Shown: positions 6,397 through 16,687 of the stretch, one piece after another | Layout: each line of letters opens with the position of its first letter | Position numbering within the stretch: position 1 is the stretch's first letter | Assembly: GCF_014641555.1 (NCBI RefSeq) | Contig: NZ_BMHY01000002.1 | Location: 614,114-655,048, forward strand | Direction: 5' to 3' | Length of the DNA: 40,935 nt | From: Paenibacillus radicis (ex Gao et al. 2016) | GTDB taxonomy: Bacteria > Bacillota > Bacilli > Paenibacillales > Paenibacillaceae | Made by a program: the position numbers and the translations under genes | The notes under the pieces: generated by a model | The model's database searches: none | Told to the model about the DNA's origin: nothing | What the model saw: only the letters and a program-made list of their open reading frames with translations

Positions 6397-8628
6397 TTAT
6401 TTGAGATTTTCGATCGCTTGTACAGTTTCAGGCGTGAAGCTGAAGGAACGGCCTTGCATTTGTTCAGGCGGCAATGTCGCCAGTTGAGCAGTTCTACGCT
6501 GTACCTCGGCTTCCAGTTCAAGGACGCGCTCACGGTATTTGTCTTTATTGGCTGCATCTGAAGTCATCGCGCCAATATTGGCATTAACCGCTTTTTCGTA
6601 GAACTGGATATCCCATTGGAACTTGGAGACGCCTTCGTCGAGAATGGCGAGTTGTTCCGAGAGATTTCCATCCTTTTGGAAGGCATCATTCAGCATGAGC
6701 AGAATAGAGCGGTTGTAGGGATCGTGTTTCTTTGCGTCTTGAAGGGTTGCTATGCCTTCTTCTAAATATTTACGATCTTGGGTTTGATCAAATGCTTGTT
6801 TAAGTACTTCATATTTCGTTAAGGAGTATGCGGATTGATTAGGTGATTTTTTAATGACTGAATTCAAGGCAGGAAGAACATCACCAATCGACATCTTACC
6901 GGTAGACGCATTGTCCATCGTTTGATCAAAGGTGCTAAGGGTGCTGACATTACGAGCTGCAAAAATCAGCATGAAAACTGCCAGCAGCCCGAGAGTCGAT
7001 GAATAAATAATTTTGCTGTAAGGAACGGGCTTCCGTTCTGTCAATCGCTGAATCAAGAGTAATCTTCCATATGGAGCAATCATGCTGCCTAAGCTAATAA
7101 ATACAACAGCACTCAAATAAATGTAGCTCATATCGAAATCAATAGCGCTATGCAAGAGCAGGGTCAAAGAAATGATAAAAAAGATGAAATGACTTCCCCG
7201 GCGCTCTGGATAACGGATATAAGAACGGATGTAGAGCCAGTAAATATAGGACAATAGACCGATTAATAACAATAAGCCTAACCAACCGACCTCAACGAGC
7301 GTCTGAATAAAGTAGCTATGTGCCTGACGGCTCCAGTACGGGTTATGCTGATATTGCTCATAAAGCGCCTGCCAGCCACCGCCGCCGGCGCCAAGAATTG
7401 GATAATCTTTCGAGACTTTTACGCCATCCTCGTAAAATGTCCAGCGCTCCAACACGCTATGCTGCTGAAGATTAATGGTTTCGAAGCGGGCTGCGATCTT
7501 GTCGGGCAGCAAGTCTCTTACGCCGCTGCTTGTGAGCAAGATAACGACTGCAAGAGATCCAATTACAATAATTGTTGCAGGAACAGCAGCGAATGACCAT
7601 TTGCGTTCAGCTAGCTTTTTCGTTTTCGTTTCCAGCCAAGGATAGAGTTTTTTGTGGATGAGCAGTATAAGTCCAGCATTTACAAGTGCTGCAACCCCTA
7701 ACAGCAACCAGCTTTGAAAGGGCAGTGAGTCAAACATAGAGATCGGACTTGGAGCTTTCGTCTCAGTAGGCTGAACAATGGCTGCAATTGCATCGGTGTT
7801 AGCAGTCAACTTGCCCAGTATGACAACTGATAACAGAGCTGTGAGCCCTGCGTACACAATATAAGCGATTTGTTGAGCGAACCGCAGAAACGGAACGATA
7901 ATAAGAATTACGACGGGTATAATAACGATTGCGCCGCGAGAATAGGTTAACAGGAATGATATGAAAATAGGAACGAGCATGATTGCATTCGCCAGACGCA
8001 TATACCAGCGGGTACAGGTTGCCGCGTAATAAACAGCTGCTAGCAGAATTGCACTAAGGAAACCTGCGTACGTGTTGGAATATTGGAAGACAGATGCCAG
8101 ACGATAGCCATCATGTGCCAGCCACATTCCGTCCCGGAAATACTCCTGACCAAATAAGATAAGCAAACCGTAAAATACGACTATGTAGCAAGTAAGCATG
8201 GTAGCATATTCAACGATCTTTCGGGCAGGCAGCCGCTCCCCTGCATAAATTGCTGTTAGAAATAATGCTGCCATTAGAAACATGACTTTTACCATAAAGC
8301 CAGCATAGTAGCTGGAAACAGCCTGCATGGATGAGAGCCAATAAACGACAGGAAGCAACAAGACGAGAATCGACAAAATACTGCGATGATTATTGAGCTT
8401 CCAGCCAACTCTGTAAACATAAATAGCAGTAGCGGCGAGTAGTACAAAACCGTAAATAGCTGCACTGTAAATTGCGGATTCAAAGCTGTACTCGTAACCG
8501 TTGAATAGTGCTTTGTTGTAAGGGAAAATAATGATAAATAGTGCTAATCCGATTGTAAGAATCCAGTGTAATAGCGGTGATTCCGCAGCAACAATCGTAC
8601 TGCGCATTTCTTTTTTACGTGCGCTCAT
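6397..8628 (-). CDS. O-antigen ligase/WsfB-like polytopic membrane protein with C-terminal helical repeats
   Basis: The product has 743 residues and about 14-15 hydrophobic helices over residues 15-560. A large external loop of the Wzy_C/WaaL type lies near residues 395-450, with landmarks ERWTFYEDGVKV, PILGAGGGGW and QAHSYFIQTLVEVGWLG. The soluble C-terminal tail (about 585-743) looks like TPR-type helical pairs (LEEGIATLQDAKKHDPYN, LAILDEGVSKFQWD). Family members transfer lipid-linked glycans to acceptors or polymerise them. In Gram-positive S-layer glycan loci the homologue is proposed to attach the glycan to the S-layer protein. It is divergent from the glycan operon, consistent with that role, but the acceptor is inferred. 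Confidence 0.85.
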   Translation of the reverse strand: MSARKKEMRSTIVAAESPLLHWILTIGLALFIIIFPYNKALFNGYEYSFESAIYSAAIYGFVLLAATAIYVYRVGWKLNNHRSILSILVLLLPVVYWLSSMQAVSSYYAGFMVKVMFLMAALFLTAIYAGERLPARKIVEYATMLTCYIVVFYGLLILFGQEYFRDGMWLAHDGYRLASVFQYSNTYAGFLSAILLAAVYYAATCTRWYMRLANAIMLVPIFISFLLTYSRGAIVIIPVVILIIVPFLRFAQQIAYIVYAGLTALLSVVILGKLTANTDAIAAIVQPTETKAPSPISMFDSLPFQSWLLLGVAALVNAGLILLIHKKLYPWLETKTKKLAERKWSFAAVPATIIVIGSLAVVILLTSSGVRDLLPDKIAARFETINLQQHSVLERWTFYEDGVKVSKDYPILGAGGGGWQALYEQYQHNPYWSRQAHSYFIQTLVEVGWLGLLLLIGLLSYIYWLYIRSYIRYPERRGSHFIFFIISLTLLLHSAIDFDMSYIYLSAVVFISLGSMIAPYGRLLLIQRLTERKPVPYSKIIYSSTLGLLAVFMLIFAARNVSTLSTFDQTMDNASTGKMSIGDVLPALNSVIKKSPNQSAYSLTKYEVLKQAFDQTQDRKYLEEGIATLQDAKKHDPYNRSILLMLNDAFQKDGNLSEQLAILDEGVSKFQWDIQFYEKAVNANIGAMTSDAANKDKYRERVLELEAEVQRRTAQLATLPPEQMQGRSFSFTPETVQAIENLK

Positions 8629-8748
8629 GTATGAACTCCTTACTCCTATTGATTCTACTCCTCTGTGTATTTTAACAAATGAGGAAATAGATTACTATAC
8701 GGAAACAAGGGGGAGGTGAAATTTATAGGCTAAATATTAATTGGTGTA

Positions 8749-8777
8749 ATTATACAAGAAATTACATGCTTCTTCAT
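8749..8777 (-). promoter_or_regulatory. candidate promoter of the O-antigen ligase-like gene
   Basis: On the minus strand ATGAAG, 17 bases, then a perfect TATAAT (8749-8754). The leader to the ATG at 8628 would be about 115 bases. The -35 matches only three positions. Confidence 0.35.
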
Positions 8778-8824
8778 TACTTTAAGTGTTAAAATGGGTG
8801 GATTGTTTAGTTTATCTCTTTTCC

Positions 8825-8853
8825 TCGACGTAAGTACCGACATATCGTATAAT
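8825..8853 (+). promoter_or_regulatory. candidate sigma-A promoter of the glycan operon
   Basis: TCGACG (8825-8830, 4 of 6) is followed after 17 bases by a perfect TATAAT (8848-8853). It is the best-placed promoter ahead of the first glycosyltransferase at 8924. The leader would be about 65 bases. Confidence 0.5.
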
Positions 8854-8923
8854 TATTTCGACAGGCTCTTTCTTCACTTTCCCATTTACGACAATATATT
8901 CAACGCAAAGCATCTTTCTGCTT

Positions 8924-10228
8924 GTGAATTTTTTTTCGGTGGTGTTTGTAATAAAGAGAATATTAACTCGATTTATATTTGAAGTAGCGGGTGCACTAAA
9001 GCCTATAATTGTGAGTATAGTTCCTGCATCTATAAGACATTATGGTAAGAAAAAGTTGTTGAATATGATAAATCCCCCTTCAAAGGATAGAAGAAAGTTA
9101 ATTAACAATCAAATTGAAGGAATCAACTTACTCGGTTATTCAAGAGCTGAGATGGGGGTTGGGGAATCCTGCAGATTAGCTGCAAATAGTCTGAATGCGG
9201 CAGACATACCATTTGGAATTCTTAACTTTTCAGGTATGAACAGTTCAAGAAAATCCGATTTAAGCTGGGTACATAAAGAAATTACTCATCCCATTTATAA
9301 TATTAACGTGTTTCATATTAATGCGGAGCAAATCCCTGAAGTTAATGTGAAATATGGAAATATATTGTTTGATGAAAGATATAATATTGGATATTGGCAT
9401 TGGGAATTACCCGATTTTCCAGATGAGTGGCTGGATAGTTTTAATTACTTAGATGAGATATGGGTACCATCAACATTTGTTGGGGATGCAATTGCAATGA
9501 AGAGCCCAATTCCAGTAATAAAAATACCACATTCTATAGAAGTTAAAATTTCTGATTACCGTGATAGAAGTTACTATAAGTTACCGGACAAATCCTTTTT
9601 GTTTCTAACTCTATATGATGTTAACAGCCTGCAGGAGCGAAAAAACCCTAAAGCTTCTATAGAAGCTTTTAAACTTGCTTTTGAGCCTAATGACATGTGT
9701 GTTGGATTGGTTATAAAAGTTAATGGATCTAAGTCTAATCAGCAAGAGTCAAACAAACTATTTGAATTAATTTCTGAATATGAAAACATATATATAATAG
9801 AAGAAACATTGAGCCGAAGTGATATGAACTCTTTAATAAATGTCATAGATTGTTTTATATCTTTGCATAGAAGTGAAGGGTTTGGTCTTGGATTTGCTGA
9901 AGCTATGTACCTTGGAATACCAGTAATTGGGACGAATTGGTCTTCTAATACAGATTTTATGAATGAGAAAAACGCATGTTTGGTTGATTATAAGTTAGTT
10001 CCTCTTGAAAATGATTTTGGACCATATAAATCTTATCAATACTGGGCTGATCCTAGTGCACAGCATGCGAGTGAATATATGAGAAAACTAGTTAATGACG
10101 AAGATTATCGCAGTTCAATTGCTTCCCAGGGTCAAGCCTATATCAAAGAGATGCATTCACCATCAGCTATAGGGAATTTGATTCGGAAGAGAATGAATTA
10201 TATTCATAAATGGAAGTTTGGGGGATGA
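8924..10228 (+). CDS. GT4-type glycosyltransferase, first gene of the glycan operon
   Basis: The product has about 434 residues and a GT-B fold. The C-terminal Rossmann half carries the retaining-transferase signature EGFGLGFAEAMYLGIPVIGT (EX7E) near residues 325-344, and LYDVNSLQERKNPKASIEAF marks the hinge to the donor domain. The N-terminal acceptor half contains GYSRAEMGVGESCRLAANSL. A hydrophobic N-terminus (FEVAGALKPIIVSIVPASI) may touch the membrane. The start is uncertain: GTG 8924 has no clear ribosome site. It probably adds a GDP-sugar residue to the growing chain on the cytoplasmic face; donor and linkage are not visible. The stop lies one base before the manC start. Confidence 0.85.
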   Translation: MNFFSVVFVIKRILTRFIFEVAGALKPIIVSIVPASIRHYGKKKLLNMINPPSKDRRKLINNQIEGINLLGYSRAEMGVGESCRLAANSLNAADIPFGILNFSGMNSSRKSDLSWVHKEITHPIYNINVFHINAEQIPEVNVKYGNILFDERYNIGYWHWELPDFPDEWLDSFNYLDEIWVPSTFVGDAIAMKSPIPVIKIPHSIEVKISDYRDRSYYKLPDKSFLFLTLYDVNSLQERKNPKASIEAFKLAFEPNDMCVGLVIKVNGSKSNQQESNKLFELISEYENIYIIEETLSRSDMNSLINVIDCFISLHRSEGFGLGFAEAMYLGIPVIGTNWSSNTDFMNEKNACLVDYKLVPLENDFGPYKSYQYWADPSAQHASEYMRKLVNDEDYRSSIASQGQAYIKEMHSPSAIGNLIRKRMNYIHKWKFGG

Positions 10229-10229
10229 C

Positions 10230-12354
<2,125 letters not shown>

Positions 12355-12370
12355 AGAAAGTGAGTCTTAA

Positions 12371-13303
12371 ATGAGAGCCCTTATAACTGGAGTAAGCGGT
12401 TTTGTTGGAACCTTTTTGTGCGAAAAGTTGCTAGCGAATAATTACGAGGTCTTCGGGTTGTCAAGGACTCAGCCGCATAATAAGAGTATTACTTTTTATT
12501 CTTGTGATATTACAGACTCCTTAAAAGTTGAACAGGTGATAGATGATGTAAGACCTGATGAGATTTATCACCTGGCAGGCTCTGCATTCATTCCTTTTTC
12601 CTATAACAACCCATCGGAGACTTACAATACTATAGTTAATGGAACAATGATATTGTATGAAGCTTTGAGAAAGTTGAAAATCGACGCTAAGATTTTATAT
12701 GTTGGATCGGCTGCAGTGTATGGAGATGGAAAGAGTATTCCAGTTAAGGAAGAGGATTTACTACATCCCAATAATCCTTATGCAGGGGCCAAAGCTTGTG
12801 CAGATATTATAAGTGAACAATATGTAAGAACCTATGGGATGAAAATAATTAGAGCCCGATCGTTTAATCATACTGGGCCTAATCAATCATCTAACTATGT
12901 ATGTTCTAATTTTGCTAAGCAGATTTCAGAAATGGAACATAATGACCGCAACATAATTCGTGTAGGAAACATTAATGTTAAGAGAGATTTTCTAGATGTG
13001 AGAGATGTTGTTAGTGCTTATTATTTATTAATGAAGCACGGCAAAGTAGGAGAAGCATATAACGTTTCTTCCAATAAAGCAGTAGCTATTTCTGAAATAT
13101 TAAACTTATTGATATCCAACTCAGAACTAATTAATCCAAAGATAGAAGTAGATACAAGTAAATTAAGAAAAAATGATACCTTCGTTAGACTGGGTGACAA
13201 TACTAAACTTAAAGTGGATACTGGCTGGTCCCCTGTTTATGATCTCAATGAAACAATGAAAGATTTACTTCATTATTGGCGGGAAATCAGTTCAAAACTT
13301 TAA
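12371..13303 (+). CDS. rmd: GDP-6-deoxy-D-mannose reductase (Rmd-like), GDP-D-rhamnose synthesis
   Basis: The product has 310 residues and is an NAD(P)-binding short-chain dehydrogenase. GVSGFVGTFL is the cofactor loop, YVGSAAVYG carries the active-site serine, and YAGAK is the YxxxK pair. ARSFNHTGPNQ and VKRDFLDVRDVV are typical of Rmd/NAD-dependent sugar epimerases. The position right after gmd supports reduction of the 4-keto group to give GDP-D-rhamnose, as known from Aneurinibacillus S-layer glycans. A 6-deoxy-D-talose product (Tld-type) is the main alternative; the stereochemistry cannot be read from the sequence. Confidence 0.85.
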   Translation: MRALITGVSGFVGTFLCEKLLANNYEVFGLSRTQPHNKSITFYSCDITDSLKVEQVIDDVRPDEIYHLAGSAFIPFSYNNPSETYNTIVNGTMILYEALRKLKIDAKILYVGSAAVYGDGKSIPVKEEDLLHPNNPYAGAKACADIISEQYVRTYGMKIIRARSFNHTGPNQSSNYVCSNFAKQISEMEHNDRNIIRVGNINVKRDFLDVRDVVSAYYLLMKHGKVGEAYNVSSNKAVAISEILNLLISNSELINPKIEVDTSKLRKNDTFVRLGDNTKLKVDTGWSPVYDLNETMKDLLHYWREISSKL

Positions 13304-13317
13304 AATTAGGAGTATAT

Positions 13318-13947
13318 ATGCAACGGGATAAAGTAGTGATCATAGGCGGCGGAGGGCACGCGAAAGTAATAATTGACATTCTTAATAGTTCTAATCGATA
13401 TGATATTGTTGGATTTACCTCCCAGTCAAATCATCAACAAAATCTATGTGGTGTACAATATCTTGGAGATGACTCGATATTATCTTCTCTAATGCTAGAA
13501 GGTATAAAATATTGTAGTATAGCAATTGGAGATAATAAAATAAGGAAGAAATTATTCGATAAATTAGTTAAGGAAGGATTTACTCCAATCAATGCGATAA
13601 GCCCATCTGCTTATGTATCTTCAAGTGCTCGAATAGGAAATGGTGTTGTTATAATGCCTGGTGCAGTCGTAAACGCATCGGCAATTATCGAAGATAACGT
13701 TATTATTAATACTTTAACTGGTATAGATCACGATTGCACAATAAGTGCACACTCACATATTGCACCGGGTGTTTCTTTGGCAGGTGGAGTATTTGTAGGG
13801 GAAGGGACATTTATTGGTGTTGGCAGCAGTGTAATTCCTGAAGTCAAGATTGGTGAGTGGACAGTAATTGGAGCGGGCTCTGCAGTTGTAAATGATATAT
13901 CATCGCATGTAACCGTAGTTGGCGTGCCGGCCAAAAAATACATATAA
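13318..13947 (+). CDS. PglD/NeuD-family sugar O- or N-acyltransferase
   Basis: The product has 209 residues. The N-terminal Rossmann-like sugar-nucleotide site VVIIGGGGHAKVIIDIL is followed, from about residue 95, by left-handed beta-helix hexapeptide repeats (ARIGNGVVIMPGAVV, AIIEDNVIINTLTGIDHDC). IDHDC carries the catalytic His-Asp typical of PglD-type acetyltransferases, and the C-terminus ends VVGVPAKKYI. ATG 13318 is preferred because TAGGAG lies 7 bases upstream. Next to the perosamine synthase, the likely reaction is acetyl-CoA-dependent N-acylation of GDP-perosamine, as PerB does. The acyl donor and target are inferred. Confidence 0.85.
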   Translation: MQRDKVVIIGGGGHAKVIIDILNSSNRYDIVGFTSQSNHQQNLCGVQYLGDDSILSSLMLEGIKYCSIAIGDNKIRKKLFDKLVKEGFTPINAISPSAYVSSSARIGNGVVIMPGAVVNASAIIEDNVIINTLTGIDHDCTISAHSHIAPGVSLAGGVFVGEGTFIGVGSSVIPEVKIGEWTVIGAGSAVVNDISSHVTVVGVPAKKYI

Positions 13948-13963
13948 AAGGATGAGGGTTAAA

Positions 13964-15082
13964 ATGAAGGCACTGAAGCATATTTCATTAGCAGGTCCGG
14001 TATTGAACGGAAATGAGAAAAAGTATGTTATGGATTGTATCGATACAGGATGGATTTCATCTAATGGGAAATATGTAACCGCATTTGAGGAGAAGTTTGC
14101 TGAATTTTGTGGAGTACAAGAAGCATTATCATGTGCTAATGGGACTGTGGCTCTTCATTTGCCATTGCTGGCGTATGGGATTGGTCCAGGGGATGAAGTT
14201 ATTGTTCCAACATTTACATATATAGCAACTGCAAATGCAGTAAAATACTGTGGTGCAACACCGGTATTAGTTGATTGTGAAGAATCAACTTGGAACATGG
14301 ATCCTAGTCTAATTGAAGAGAAAATAACTGAGAAAACTAAAGGTATAATAGTAGTACATCTTTATGGGCATCCAGTTGATATGGATCCAATCATGGAAAT
14401 TGCTCGCAAACATAATCTGTTTGTAATCGAAGATGCTGCAGAAGCTCATGGCGCAGAATACAAAGGGAAAATTGTTGGATCAATAGGCGACGTAGGCACA
14501 TTTAGCTTCTTTGGCAACAAAATCATATCCACTGGAGAGGGTGGAATGATTACTACGAATAATAAAGAACTTGCTGCAAAAATGAGACTTCTTCGTGGTC
14601 AAGGGATGGATCCGAAAAAAAGATACTGGTTTGATGTTGTTGGATATAATTATCGGATGACAAATATGCAAGCTGCTATTGGTTTAGGACAATTGGAGAA
14701 TATCGATTGGCACTTAAGTAAACGTAAAGATGTGGCTAATGCATATATTGCACAATTCTCAGCTTATTCGGAACTTTTCACATTACAACCTGAAATGCCT
14801 TGGGCAAAACATTCCTACTGGATGGTTTCTATTCTATTATCAGATAAAATCAAGATTAGTAGAGATGAATTGATGAATCTTCTTGCTGTTGATGGTATTG
14901 AGACAAGACCGTTATTTTATCCAATGCATCAGATGCCTCCCTACTTCGAGGAGTCAACGTATCCTTCAGCAGATAAAATATCGGCAAGAGGGCTCAACAT
15001 ACCTACTAATGCGGTACTAAGTGATGCAGAGATTAATTATATTTGCGATAGACTAGTTTATCATTGTAACAATAATATTTAA
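13964..15082 (+). CDS. per: GDP-perosamine synthase (DegT/DnrJ/EryC1 aminotransferase)
   Basis: The product has 372 residues and is a PLP enzyme transferring an amino group, usually from glutamate, to C4 of GDP-4-keto-6-deoxymannose. Landmarks match remembered Per/RfbE sequences closely: TGWISSNGKYV, CANGTVALHLPLLAYGIGPG, VPTFTYIATANAVKY, HLYGHPVDM, IEDAAEAHG, and the PLP-lysine segment FSFFGNKIISTGEGG. GYNYRMTNMQAAIGLGQLE and ETRPLFYPMHQMP follow. The ATG at 13964 is chosen as start; ATG 13952 and an upstream frame overlapping the previous gene are less likely. It competes with Rmd for the Gmd product. Confidence 0.92.
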   Translation: MKALKHISLAGPVLNGNEKKYVMDCIDTGWISSNGKYVTAFEEKFAEFCGVQEALSCANGTVALHLPLLAYGIGPGDEVIVPTFTYIATANAVKYCGATPVLVDCEESTWNMDPSLIEEKITEKTKGIIVVHLYGHPVDMDPIMEIARKHNLFVIEDAAEAHGAEYKGKIVGSIGDVGTFSFFGNKIISTGEGGMITTNNKELAAKMRLLRGQGMDPKKRYWFDVVGYNYRMTNMQAAIGLGQLENIDWHLSKRKDVANAYIAQFSAYSELFTLQPEMPWAKHSYWMVSILLSDKIKISRDELMNLLAVDGIETRPLFYPMHQMPPYFEESTYPSADKISARGLNIPTNAVLSDAEINYICDRLVYHCNNNI

Positions 15083-15117
15083 TTTTGGAATCGTAAGACC
15101 TTCGGAGGTATATACAA

Positions 15118-15903
15118 TTGAATGAAAATTTAATTAAAGTCTACCGTACCAGATATTTTTGGTTGCATCTTGCAAGAGCTGAATTGAAAAACAAATTCAG
15201 ACGTTCGAAATTAGGGATCTTATGGACATTTATGAACCCACTTCTTCTTACATTACTAATGTCAACTGTTTTCGGAACTGTTTTTAACATGTCCTTTACT
15301 GATTATGCTCCTTATGTGTTATCTGGATTAATTGTGTGGGAACTGATTAGTTCTTCATTTATTGGAGGGGGCTATTCTATTTTGACTGGCGAACAATATA
15401 TTCGTCAGTTCAACCATCCAATTATTATATATACACTAAGGTCTGCATTAGTCTTTACTACTACATTTGCAATTGCTATGACTTCACTAATAATATGGAT
15501 GCTCTTCATGAATCCTGAAAATGTAGTAGTTGGCCTGGTAACCCTTCCACTGACTACTGTTTTGTATTTTTTTCTTTCTTGGGCGATTACTACCATTGCT
15601 GGTTTTACAAATGCAAAATATCGAGACTATCCTCAGGTGATGGCATTAGTAATTCAAGCTGTATGGTATGTTTCTCCTGTATTCTTTAAGAAAGAGATGT
15701 TTACATCAAATCCGGCTTTAGAGTTGTTCTTCAGTCTTAATCCTATAACACACATACTTGCTTTAGTTAGAGAGCCATTACTCAATGGTTCGATGCCAAC
15801 ATTGAATAATTATTTATTTACTGTTGTAACAATAGTAATACTTGCATTCGTGGCGGCTTGGATTAATAAAAATAATCAAAATAAAGTAATCTTTTATCTA
15901 TAA
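15118..15903 (+). CDS. wzm: polysaccharide ABC transporter permease (Wzm/TagG type)
   Basis: The product is a 261-residue integral membrane protein with six hydrophobic segments. The N-terminal AELKNKFRRSKLGILWTFMNPL motif before the first helix is characteristic of the Wzm/TagG/KpsM group, and ANAKYRDYP-like (TNAKYRDYPQ) and SLNPITHILALVREPL segments occur in family positions. It starts at TTG 15118 with CGGAGG 9 bases upstream; the nearby ATG 15122 is out of frame. With the next gene it forms the exporter moving an undecaprenyl-linked glycan across the membrane. Confidence 0.93.
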   Translation: MNENLIKVYRTRYFWLHLARAELKNKFRRSKLGILWTFMNPLLLTLLMSTVFGTVFNMSFTDYAPYVLSGLIVWELISSSFIGGGYSILTGEQYIRQFNHPIIIYTLRSALVFTTTFAIAMTSLIIWMLFMNPENVVVGLVTLPLTTVLYFFLSWAITTIAGFTNAKYRDYPQVMALVIQAVWYVSPVFFKKEMFTSNPALELFFSLNPITHILALVREPLLNGSMPTLNNYLFTVVTIVILAFVAAWINKNNQNKVIFYL

Positions 15904-15923
15904 GAGACATGAGGAATAATATA

Positions 15924-16667
15924 ATGGATAAATGCTATATTAATCTTGATAAAGTGGATTTATACTATCCTTCCCATATCTATAACGCAACAACTTTAAA
16001 ACAAGAGATATTTTCACTATTGAAATTACAAAAAAAGAAAGAAAAGCTCGATAATGTACATGCGCTTCGGAATTTTAGTTTGAAAGTTAATGAAGGTGAA
16101 AAACTGGGTATAATTGGTCATAATGGTGCTGGGAAAAGCACACTATTAAAGACAATTGCGGGAATATACCCGATAAAATCGGGTTCTTTGAAAGTTAAGG
16201 GGGAAATCCGTTCTTTATTCGATTTAGCTTTAGGATTTGATTTGGAATCAACTGGTAGAGAAAATATTATGTATCGAGGACTACTTTTAGGGGAGACTCC
16301 GAGTTCAATAAAGAAACATGAAGAGGAAATTATTGATTTTGCAGGGCTTGGTGAATTTATTGATTATCCGATACGATCTTATTCATCAGGGATGTTGGTG
16401 CGTCTTGCATTTGCTATTTCCACTTCGATATCTGGAGAAATTCTTTTATTAGATGAAATTATCGGAGCAGGGGACGCATCTTTTGCTGCTAAAGCCAAGG
16501 AAAGAATGTCGGGATTGATGAGTGAAGCTAAAATACTAGTATTAGTATCACATGATCTTTCCACAATAAAAGAGGTTTGTAATCGTGTTATCATGATTAA
16601 GCAAGGACAAATTGTGAAAGATGGTAAACCAGAGGATGTAATTAAATATTATCAGAATTCAATATAA
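15924..16667 (+). CDS. wzt: polysaccharide ABC transporter ATPase, short type (Wzt/TagH)
   Basis: The product has 247 residues. Walker A is GHNGAGKST, the signature is YSSGMLVRLAFAIS, Walker B is ILLLDEIIGAGD, and the H-loop is VSHDL. The N-terminal VDLYYPSHIYNATTLKQEIF segment is typical of glycan exporters. The protein ends at the nucleotide-binding domain and lacks the C-terminal carbohydrate-binding domain found in O9a-type Wzt proteins. ATG 15924 with GAGGA 8 bases upstream is preferred to ATG 15909. The missing domain matters because a similar-looking domain may exist separately at 20537-21115. Confidence 0.92.
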   Translation: MDKCYINLDKVDLYYPSHIYNATTLKQEIFSLLKLQKKKEKLDNVHALRNFSLKVNEGEKLGIIGHNGAGKSTLLKTIAGIYPIKSGSLKVKGEIRSLFDLALGFDLESTGRENIMYRGLLLGETPSSIKKHEEEIIDFAGLGEFIDYPIRSYSSGMLVRLAFAISTSISGEILLLDEIIGAGDASFAAKAKERMSGLMSEAKILVLVSHDLSTIKEVCNRVIMIKQGQIVKDGKPEDVIKYYQNSI

Positions 16668-16687
16668 TTATGTATTGAGGGGTTTAT

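Larger units (their letters stand above)
8629..8923. other. divergent intergenic regulatory region with an orphan ribosome site
   Basis: This AT-rich region lies between the ligase-like gene and the glycan operon. It holds back-to-back promoter candidates, listed separately. A strong GGGGGAGG at about 8709-8716 has no gene after it: the only start nearby, GTG 8716, reaches a stop after five codons (VKFIG). ORFs crossing 8531-8719 and 8794-8982 have no ribosome sites and look spurious. Confidence 0.5.

Noticed and set aside
8794..8982. 62-codon ORF before the first glycosyltransferase
   Set aside because: No ribosome site, and it overlaps the promoter candidate and the start of the real gene in another frame.
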